Positions 17,554 to 24,163 of a stretch of 64,000 nucleotides of DNA are shown one piece after another. Each line of letters starts with the position of its first letter. Position 1 is the first letter of the stretch. Below the pieces are notes generated by a model. It saw only the letters and a program-made list of their open reading frames with translations, was not told the DNA's origin and ran no database searches. Made by a program: the position numbers and the translations under genes. This stretch comes from Streptomyces lavendulae subsp. lavendulae (GTDB lineage: Bacteria > Actinomycetota > Actinomycetes > Streptomycetales > Streptomycetaceae), in NCBI RefSeq assembly GCF_002803845.1, contig NZ_CP024985.1:8381501-8445500 (forward strand), written 5' to 3'.

Positions 17554-17939
17554 CGCCCCGCCTCGGCCGGGGTCATGGCCACAACGTCCCGCAGCCGGGA
17601 CACCTCGGCCTCCAGTTCCGTCACGTGGCGGTGGAGCGCCTGGACGCAGACCAGGGCCACGCCGAGGCCGTCGACGACCGGGATCCTGGTGTCGTCGCGG
17701 TTGAGGCCGAAGGCGGCGTGCCAGTCCTGGGCCATCGGTCCGAGGTGACGTACGTGCTCGGGCTCCCAGACGTACCGCCAGGTACTGATGGGCAGCGTGG
17801 CCACCGTCTCAAGGACCTGATGCCCGTTGACGGCGCCGGCCGGGGCCACGGTGCCACCTTCGCAAACGTCGGCCTCGCCACGGGCCTCGGGAGCTCGGTC
17901 GGCCGCCCGGGAGCGCCGGGGGAAGATCCGCATCGTCAC
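17550..17939 (-). CDS. Intramolecular-chaperone (peptidase S74-like) domain protein
   Basis: A 129-residue protein. The core VLETVATLPISTWRYVWEPE then HVRHLGPMAQDWHAAFGL is the typical S74 chaperone domain of phage tail spikes and endosialidases, and the C-terminal helix (VQALHRHVTELEAEVSRLRD) is the usual trimer coiled coil. It starts at ATG 17939, overlapping the upstream stop. The first S74 strand (SDRELKQDVVPVDW) is found at the end of the upstream protein instead. The S74 domain is thus split over two genes: either an old frameshift or a real two-part arrangement. It lacks a signal peptide. Confidence 0.7.
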   Translation of the reverse strand: MTMRIFPRRSRAADRAPEARGEADVCEGGTVAPAGAVNGHQVLETVATLPISTWRYVWEPEHVRHLGPMAQDWHAAFGLNRDDTRIPVVDGLGVALVCVQALHRHVTELEAEVSRLRDVVAMTPAEAGR

Positions 17940-18481
17940 CGGCTCCAGTCGACCGGGACGACGTCCTGCTTGAGTTCGCGGTCACTGCAGATGGAGCACG
18001 GGCTGGCCGGCACCCCGGGGCCCTGGTCGGTGCCGACGGTGATCGCCCCGTGGGCTCCCACCGGGGTGTGGACGCCGTCGCCCTGGAGCGCCGCTTCGTA
18101 GCCGCCGAGGAGCTCCTGGAGGGTTCCGGGACCCAGGTTCTCCGGGGCGGTGATCGCGGCCACGCCGTCGTAGTCGGTGTAGGCCGCCCCGAGCGTCCGG
18201 CCACCGATGGTGGCGAACACGACCTTCACGCCCCGGACGGGCTCTCCGGTGACGGCGTCGGAGGCGATCGCGTGGAGGTTCTCCAGTTGCATCTGGGTGA
18301 TGTTCAGGGTGGCCTGGCTGGCCACGAGCCTGACCGGCTTCAGGCTGGGACATTCCGCGCCGCTGCACGGTGCGGCGGGCGCCGTCCCCGCAGCCGCGGG
18401 GACGGCGCCCCCCGCACCCAGCGACGCCAGAGCGGCTGCCATCACCGCGACGGTCCTGCGACCGACAGAACTCATGTCCAC
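17936..18481 (-). CDS. Secreted protein ending in the first strand of an S74 domain
   Basis: A 181-residue protein with an N-terminal signal peptide (VGRRTVAVMAAALASLGAGG to AAAG). Its body contains an Ig/carboxypeptidase-regulatory-like segment (HAIASDAVTGEPVRGVKVVF, then AAYTDYDGVAAITAPENLG). The end, CSICSDRELKQDVVPVDWSR, is the opening of an S74 chaperone domain. The stop overlaps the start of the gene that encodes the rest of that domain. It is the first gene of a coupled three-gene operon with the oxygenase. Start may be ATG 18481 or 18475. Probably exported and folded as a trimer. Confidence 0.7.
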   Translation of the reverse strand: MDMSSVGRRTVAVMAAALASLGAGGAVPAAAGTAPAAPCSGAECPSLKPVRLVASQATLNITQMQLENLHAIASDAVTGEPVRGVKVVFATIGGRTLGAAYTDYDGVAAITAPENLGPGTLQELLGGYEAALQGDGVHTPVGAHGAITVGTDQGPGVPASPCSICSDRELKQDVVPVDWSR

Positions 18482-18652
18482 TCCCCATCAACCCGCCGCC
18501 CCCGGTGGAGCGACACGGACGACCGTAGCCACACCCGTCCGTAGCGAATGTCCGATGAACGCGAGTGCGCACCATCTGATGAATCGTCGGCGACGCCGTG
18601 ACGAACACGGTCGATTCATACCGGCCAACGCAGGGCCGCAGACACCCCCTAA

Positions 18653-18815
18653 AGGCTGTCCCGTAATTGCTGGTCACGGGTGAGATGATTTTGCTTGGCT
18701 GGTGTGATCACGGCGTCCGAGCCCTCCTGGATAGCCCGGTTCGCCGGGCTGAGCCCGCGGCAGTTCAGCGAGCTGATCGCTGCGCTGCGGCGCGAGGGGG
18801 CGGACCCGGTCCCAG
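18653..18815 (+). pseudogene. IS5-family element, left end and transposase N-terminus
   Basis: AGGCTGTCCCGTAATTGCTGG at 18653-18673 looks like an IS end. The frame that follows reads VITASEPSWIARFAGLSPRQ and FSELIAALRREGADPV, the usual start of an IS5-type transposase. The match stops near 18808, where an IS630-type sequence begins. Confidence 0.6.
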
Positions 18816-19121
18816 CAGCTCGGCGGCCCGATCGTGCTCGTCTGGGACAACCTCAACGTCCACAAAGCCGCCAACCTGCGGGAATGGGACGAAGCCCGGG
18901 ACTGGCTCACCATCTACTACCTGCCGCCCTACGCACCCGACCTCAACCCCGTCGAGGAGATCTGGTCCCTCCTGCGACGCGGCTGGCTCTCGAACGTCGC
19001 CTTCGCCACCCCCGAACACCTCATCCAGCGCATCCGACGCGGCCTACGACACATCCAGTACCGCAGCCACCTCATAGACGGCTGCCTCGCCGAGACCGGC
19101 CTGACCATCAGACCCACCTGA
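18816..19121 (+). pseudogene. IS630-family transposase, C-terminal remnant
   Basis: The frame reads GGPIVLVWDNLNVHKAANLR and IYYLPPYAPDLNPVEEIWSL, the second and third catalytic blocks (D and DxxE) of IS630/Tc1 transposases, then ends at TGA 19121. The N-terminal half is absent. It is joined directly to the IS5 N-terminus, making a chimera of two elements by deletion or nested insertion. Confidence 0.75.
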
Positions 19122-19200
19122 CCAGCAGCACGACATCACGAGTTCAATCTCAGTAACGCCATGGCGCAGCACCGCCGCCTGCCCCGATTCCCATAAACGT

Positions 19201-20440
19201 GGCGGGCTCAAACGGTCAACGCATCAACGCTGTTCAGGAGGCCAGTGTAGACCTCGACCGGTGATCGGTAACCAAGGACCTTGCGTGGGCGGTGGTTGAG
19301 TTTTTCGGCGATCTCGTCCAGGTCGGCTTGGCTGAGTTTGCGGAGGTCCGCGCCCTTGGGCAGGTACTGCCTCAGGAGTCGGTTCGTGTTCTCGTTGGTC
19401 CCGCGCTGCCAGGGGCTGCGGGGCCTGCGGAAGTAGACGGGAACGCCGGTGGCCGTGGCCGCGGTGAAGTCTCGGTGCTCGGCCATCTCCCGGCCTCGAT
19501 CCCATGTCAGGGAACGTCTCAGGTCCTTCGGGATGCCGAGGATCGAACGGGTGAGGTGCGGTCGGACCGGCTGGGCCTTGATGCCGTCAGGGAGTGCGAC
19601 CAGGGCTGTGTAGCGATTTGTGCGCTCGACCAGGGTGCCGATGGCGGACGGGCGTATGCCCATGACGAGGTCGCCCTCCCAATGCCCGGCGATCACCCGG
19701 TCCTCGATCTCGACGGGGCGGGTACTGATCGGCACCATGTCGCGGATGATTCCGCGCCCGGACGGCTTCCGAGCGCCCTTGGGCTGGCGGATAGGGCGAG
19801 CCCGTCCGAAGGCGCTGGGTCAACGCGCGGTCGATGGTCGCCCGGCGTCGTGGGTCGAACAGCGCCAGATAGATTGCCTCATGCGAGACCTGCATGGTGG
19901 CATCGCCCGGGAACCGACGCCGCAGCCATCCGGATACCCGCTCAGGCGACCAGTGCAGCCGGAGCTTCTCCTCGACGGTGGCTCTCAGCGCCGGCAGCTG
20001 GGCAAGTTTGGCCGCCTTTGGACGCCGCGCTCGCTGGTATGCCTCAATATCCGCAGGAGCCGCGCGGTAGCGTTCCCGGCCGCCGTTGCGGGCGATCTCC
20101 CGGGAGACCGTCGACGCCGCCCGGCCGAGGCGTCGCGCCATCTGACGAGCGGAGTCAGCGACGGCGAGACCCCGGGATATCTCCTCTCGGTCAGCAGGCG
20201 TCAGGTGACGGCCGGACCGCCTCCGCGGAGCAGTGCGTACTCCGCCTGACTGGCCGAGGAAAGCACGGATGCGGTGCATCGGAGAGCCCAGGGCCCGCCC
20301 CATGGAGTTGAACGATTCGCCCTCACGCCACGGCGCCAGATCTCGTCCTGCTGGACCGCCGAAAACCCGTAGTCACGCACGTGCACCTCCATGACGACAA
20401 GATCATCTACGAGGTGGTGCATCGACCGTTTGAGCCCGCC
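19201..20440 (-). mobile_element. IS30-family insertion sequence with both ends
   Basis: GGCGGGCTCAAACGGTC at 19201-19217 and its exact inverse at 20424-20440 form the terminal repeats, and the similarity goes on inward with a few mismatches (about 25 bp in all). The span of 1240 bp is normal for IS30 elements. A GT flanks each side, consistent with a 2-bp target duplication. It carries one transposase gene on the minus strand, which is frameshifted. It was inserted beside or into a DJ-1/PfpI-type gene whose C-terminus remains at 20441. Confidence 0.85.
19208..20392 (-). pseudogene. IS30-family transposase, frameshifted
   Basis: Starting at ATG 20392 the N-terminus reads MEVHVRDYGFSAVQQDEIWR. 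Near 20335 the frame moves to FLGQSGGVRTAPRRRSGRHL and the IS30 helix-turn-helix (DSARQMARRLGRAASTVSRE). Near 19800 it moves again to the catalytic half: GHWEGDLVMG (D1), SLTWDRGREM (D2) and SPWQRGTNENTNRLLRQYLP (E). All catalytic residues remain, but two indels separate the domains, so the copy is probably inactive unless frameshifting rescues it. Confidence 0.85.
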
Positions 20441-20620
20441 GTCCTTTGCGCGAGCAAGATCAACCACCGGCCGCCGGACCTGAAGGCGGCGGGGGCGGTC
20501 TTCGAGGACTCCGAGGCCGTGGCCGACGGCACCCTCGTCTCGGCCCGGGCCCGGCCCGACCACCCGGCATGGATGCGGGAGTTCCTCAAGGTGCTGGCCG
20601 ACAAGGCGCAGGCGACCTGA
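20441..20620 (+). pseudogene. DJ-1/PfpI-type protein, C-terminal remnant
   Basis: Directly after the IS30 end the frame reads DLKAAGAVFEDSEAVADGTL and VSARARPDHPAWMREFLKVL, the C-terminus of DJ-1/PfpI or glutamine-amidotransferase-like stress proteins. The nucleophile-elbow Cys and the N-terminal half are missing, lost with or before the IS30 insertion. Confidence 0.65.
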
Positions 20621-20677
20621 CCCGGGCGCGGCGAGGGGGCGTGTTCCCCTCCTGCCGCGCCCCGGGGTGCGGCGTCG

Positions 20678-21496
20678 TCAGCTGCTCGCGGAGGTGACCT
20701 GCGGCGCGGGCTCGTGCTTGAAGTTGGCCTGGCCGAAGTTCTTCTTCACGGCCGCCTCCCAGGAGCCGTCCTCGACCATCTTCTTGAGGGCGGCGTTGAT
20801 CTTGGCCTGCAGATCCCGGTTGCCCTTCTTGATGCCGATGCCGTAGCTCTCGTTGCTCAGGTTCAGCCCGACGAGGCGGAACTTGCCCGTGTTGCCCTTC
20901 TGGGCGGCGTAACCGGCCAGGATCGCGTTGTCCGTGGTCATGGCGTCGACCAGGCCGTCCTGGAGGGCGATCACGCACTCCGAGTAGCCGTCGAGCTCAA
21001 GCAGGCTGGCCTTCGGTGCCAGCTTCTGCTTGACGTTCTGCGCCGAGGTGGAGCCGGCGGTGGAGCAGAGCCTCTTGTTGTTGAGGTCCTCGGCCTTGGT
21101 GATCGTGGCGTCGTCGGCGCGGACGAGCAGGTCCTGGTGGGCCGTGAAGTACGGGCCCGCGAAGTCGACCTTCTCCCGGCGCTGGTCGTTGATCGAGTAG
21201 GTCGCGGCGACGAACTTGACCTCGTTGTACTGGAGCAGCAGCTCGCGTTCGGAGCTGTCGACCCGCTTGAACTCGATCTGCTCGGGCTTGTAGCCGAGCT
21301 CCTTGGCGATGTACCTGGAGACGTCCACGTCGAAGCCGGAGAAGGTGCCCCCCGCCTCGCGCAGGCCGACACCGGGCTGGTCGAAGGCGATGCCGATGGA
21401 GAGGGTCCCCTTGGGTCCTTCGTCGCCGCCGCAGCCGGTGGCGGTCAGGGCGAGGCCGATCACAGCGGCCATCGCACCAGCCTTGGGGACCTTCAT
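20678..21496 (-). CDS. Amino-acid ABC transporter binding lipoprotein (glutamate type)
   Basis: A 272-residue protein from ATG 21496 after GAGGAAAGAG. The signal peptide ends in the lipobox LTATGC, so the mature protein should be lipid-anchored outside the membrane. The rest is a family-3 solute-binding protein: SGFDVDVSRYIAKELGYKPE, DFAGPYFTAHQDLLVRADDA and DGLVDAMTTDNAILAGYA, close to GluB of actinobacterial glutamate importers. No permease or ATPase genes are next to it. It either serves a transporter encoded elsewhere or is an orphan left by rearrangement. Confidence 0.9.
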   Translation of the reverse strand: MKVPKAGAMAAVIGLALTATGCGGDEGPKGTLSIGIAFDQPGVGLREAGGTFSGFDVDVSRYIAKELGYKPEQIEFKRVDSSERELLLQYNEVKFVAATYSINDQRREKVDFAGPYFTAHQDLLVRADDATITKAEDLNNKRLCSTAGSTSAQNVKQKLAPKASLLELDGYSECVIALQDGLVDAMTTDNAILAGYAAQKGNTGKFRLVGLNLSNESYGIGIKKGNRDLQAKINAALKKMVEDGSWEAAVKKNFGQANFKHEPAPQVTSASS

Positions 21497-22142
21497 GTTG
21501 CAACTCTTTCCTCGGGGACGCGGGACGCGGAGCGGGATCGCCGATGCGCGTGGAACCGCGGGGGTACGTAGAAGCGTCAAGACGCGTGTAAGAGGAAGCT
21601 AAGAATGCTGCCGCCGCGATGTCACTGGATCTGGGGAAAACTTGAGGTAACGATCCGGCTCGATCGGCGTTTCTGCGGCGATTATTGCTTCGAACGGGAT
21701 AAAGGAGGACGTCCGCGGTGACAGGTTCGGTCCGGGTCGATGGACATGCACTGTTCCTTGGCGAAGGGGTGTAGATCCGTTTTATCCAGACATCGTGGCT
21801 GCCGTAGTCCGGCACCCACGCACTGCCCCGGGCCTGGGGGAGTTCCCCCTGCGCCGGGTCGAGGACCACCCGGACACCGTGCCGCCCGAGTGGCTGGCCA
21901 AGGGCGGGGTACGGCGGCGTCCGGGCCCCCTCCACCCGGGTGCTGCCACTGCAGAATGAGCCGGCCGGCTCGGTCGCATATCGGGTCGCGGTCATTGAGC
22001 ATCGCAACTTCCGGGGCGGTTATCGGCCTGATGGACGGGGTCCGGCGGTCTGTGGCTGCGCCGTGTGGACGCGAGTGACCGGAAGCGTGGCCGCAGGCAG
22101 CGGCGGGGCCTGAGGCCCCCGGGGGTCTGGTGCAGGTTTGGG
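21497..22142. other. Intergenic region with a solo IS3-type end
   Basis: This holds the gluB-like promoter region and about 400 bp between two copies of GTGACAGGTTCGGTC (21718-21732 and 22142-22156). A minus-strand frame near 21990-21700 reads MTATRYATEPAGSFCSGSTR then VRVVLDPAQGELPQARGSAW, but it continues into a shadow of the binding-protein gene and I cannot support it as a gene. Confidence 0.4.
21718..21732 (+). repeat. 15-bp copy of the IS3 element end
   Basis: GTGACAGGTTCGGTC is identical to bases 22142-22156, the left end of the IS3 element. The 424-bp spacing suggests either a deleted second copy of the IS or target-site similarity. Confidence 0.7.
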
Positions 22143-22154
22143 TGACAGGTTCGG

Positions 22155-23018
22155 TCACGTGGCCTGCAGGGCCGCTGTGGGTGTGGTCATGACGGTCTTG
22201 AATTCGACGGGGGTCAGTCGGCCGAGTGCGGCTTGTCTGCGGCGTCGGTGGTAGGTCCGCTCGATCCAGGTCACGATCGCGATCCGCGACTCCTCGAGCG
22301 TGGTCCAGCTGCGGCGGTCGAGGACGTTCTTCTGGAGCAGGCTGAAGAAGGGCTCCATGGCCGCGTTTTCGCCGGCTGCTCCGACTCTTCCTATCTATCC
22401 GGCCATCCGGTGGCAGTTGAGCGCCCGGACGAATTTCCGGGACCGGAATTGTGATCCGCGATCGCTGTGCAGGATGCATCCGTCGACGTGTCCACGCCGG
22501 GCCGCGGCATTGTCCAGGGCCGTCACCGCCAGGCGGGATTTCATCCGCGCATCGATGGAGTAGCCCACGATCCTGTTGCTGAAGACATCCTTGATCGCGC
22601 AGAGATACAGCTTCCCATCGCCGGTGGCATGTTCGGTGATGTCTGCGAGCCACAACCGGTTCGGGCCACTCGCTCTGAAGTCGCGACGGACGAGATCGTC
22701 GTGCACCGGCGGGCCGGCCTTCTCGCCCTGGCCGCGCTTCTTGCCGAACACGCTCCACCAGCGGTTGTCCCGGCAAATCCGCCACGCGGTTCGATCAGTC
22801 ATCGCGGCCCCGATGCTGCGGGGCTCATCGGCCAGAAAGCGGTATCCGAACTCCGGGTCCTCACTATGGGCACCGAACAGCGCGTTCGCGCGATACGCCT
22901 CCTCGAGGACGGCGTCTGCCACCGGCTTGTCGAGCCAGCGATAGTACGGCTGCCTGGCGAGCTTCAATACCCAGCACGTCACCGCGACGGGTGTCCCGTC
23001 CGCGGCCAGCTCTTTCAC
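22155..23018 (-). pseudogene. IS3 transposase OrfB with a premature stop
   Basis: The integrase core reads NRLWLADITEHATGDGKLYL (D1), CILHSDRGSQFRSRKFVRAL (D2) and, after a TAG near 22393, AAMEPFFSLLQKNVLDRRSW (E). The frame does not change across the stop: codons GGA-TAG-ATA-GGA replace an expected GGA-TCG-ATG-GGA, so two point changes explain it. The start overlaps the end of orfA, where IS3 elements normally make the fusion transposase by frameshifting. Confidence 0.85.
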
Positions 23019-23323
23019 GAGCCGGTAGATCCTTTTCCCGGCAGGTGCGCCTGCGAGAGATAGGCCGCAGCCCGGCGCAGGACTTCATTCTCCTGCTCCA
23101 GCAGCTTGATCCGCCGACGCGCCTCCCGCAGTTCCACGCTCTCCTGGCTGGACGTTCCGGGCTTGGCCCCGTCGTCGATGTCCGCCCGGCGCATACACTT
23201 CCACAACGTCATCGGATGGACTCCGAAGTCGGTGGCGACCTGCTCGACCGTCACGCCCGGGCCGCGGTTCCTCGCGACCCGCACGACGTCCTGGCGGAAC
23301 TCTTCCGGATAAGGCTTCGACAC
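23015..23323 (-). CDS. IS3 transposase OrfA
   Basis: A 102-residue protein from GTG 23323 (VSKPYPEEFRQDVVRVARNR); an ATG further upstream at 23356 is possible. The helix-turn-helix is GVTVEQVATDFGVHPMTLWK, followed by the leucine-zipper coil ELREARRRIKLLEQENEVLR. It binds the IS ends and forms the N-terminal part of the OrfAB transposase. The orfB partner is broken here. Confidence 0.85.
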   Translation of the reverse strand: MSKPYPEEFRQDVVRVARNRGPGVTVEQVATDFGVHPMTLWKCMRRADIDDGAKPGTSSQESVELREARRRIKLLEQENEVLRRAAAYLSQAHLPGKGSTGS

Positions 23324-23491
23324 AGCGACATCCTTCCCACCTGCCATGCAAGGCAAGCCAGTTCAGATGTCACCCGATCGTGCGGCAGACCCGAGGCCGA
23401 ACCCGCGGGATGTTGTACATCCGGTGTGACGGGCAGGGCGAGGGGGTACGTCCCGGATGTTCAGTGGTGGTAGGGCACGGGGGAGGTCTGG

Positions 23492-23962
23492 ATGGAGCCG
23501 GTATCGGTGGCATTGCTCGGGGCGTTGGCGGGCGGCGCTGGCGGGGAGGCCGGGCGGCAGGCGTGGGCCGGGCTCACGAACCTGGTGCGGCGCCCGTTCG
23601 CCGGCCGTAGCGCTTCCGCTCCAGCCGCGAGTAACGGTGAGGTGGAGCTGGTACGGCTGATGCAGGACCCTGCAAACCGGGAGAGGGCGCATGCCCTGAG
23701 TACCACACTGGCGGTGCGTGCCGCGCTGGACGGGGACTTTACCGCCGCTCTGCAGGAATGGCACAGCAGGGCGCAGACTTTGCAGGTCCACACAGGCAGC
23801 CCAGTGAACAACACTGTCAGCGGCGGTACCTTCCATGGACCGCAGTTCATGGGACGGGACTTCCACGGGTTCACCCTCAACGCCGCTGCGTCACTGGGCG
23901 CCGACACCGAGATGCCGGTAGCCGATGACGTGAGCACCGACGAGCCGTCAACGCAAGGGTGA
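23492..23962 (+). CDS. Small putative effector with C-terminal amyloid-like motif
   Basis: A 156-residue protein. Residues 5-30 are a hydrophobic, glycine-zipper-like helix (VALLGALAGGAGGEAGRQAW). Residues 49-100 form a predicted helical segment (VELVRLMQDPANRERAHALS). Residues 107-126, NTVSGGTFHGPQFMGRDFHG, follow the pattern of bacterial amyloid signalling (BASS-like) motifs. The NB-ARC protein on the facing strand carries a matching motif at its N-terminus. In described systems of this kind an NLR-type sensor templates an amyloid fold in a small helical, membrane-active effector (fungal HeLo-like, bacterial Bell domain). The motif match is visible; the cell-death role is inference. It starts at ATG 23492 after GGGGGAGG. 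Confidence 0.7.
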   Translation: MEPVSVALLGALAGGAGGEAGRQAWAGLTNLVRRPFAGRSASAPAASNGEVELVRLMQDPANRERAHALSTTLAVRAALDGDFTAALQEWHSRAQTLQVHTGSPVNNTVSGGTFHGPQFMGRDFHGFTLNAAASLGADTEMPVADDVSTDEPSTQG

Positions 23963-24028
23963 AGGCGTAGACCACCCGGACCTGGTTCCGCCCGACGGCC
24001 CAAAGCCTGAGCCGAGCCGGGTGTGCTC

Positions 24029-24064
24029 GTGGACATGGTGACCCGGCCGGGTCACCATGTCCAC
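24029..24064. terminator. Perfect 36-bp palindrome between convergent genes
   Basis: GTGGACATGGTGACCCGG at 24029-24046 is followed at once by its exact reverse complement to 24064. It lies between the stop codons of the small effector and the NB-ARC gene, so it most simply serves as a bidirectional terminator hairpin. No T-run follows, which is usual in Streptomyces. Such a long, loop-free palindrome could also be a protein site. Confidence 0.65.
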
Positions 24065-24163
24065 CTTGCCCTTGGCAGGCTCACTCGCGTGGTGGAGGCT
24101 CCCGCAGGCCAGTGCGGCGGGGGCCGCCCAGTTGGGGACTGGGCGGTCTGAGTCTTCTGTCGC

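Larger units (their letters stand above)
22143..23372 (-). mobile_element. IS3-family insertion sequence
   Basis: About 1230 bp, the usual size for IS3. The left end begins TGACAGGTTCGGTC and the right end begins, on the minus strand, TGACATCTGAACTGG. These share TGACA and a few further bases, so the terminal repeats are weak. It carries orfA and orfB on the minus strand in the usual order; orfB has a premature stop. Confidence 0.65.

Noticed and set aside
19795..19805. Programmed frameshift in the IS30 transposase
   Set aside because: IS30 elements normally use a single frame, no slippery run is visible, and a second indel near 20335 points to decay.
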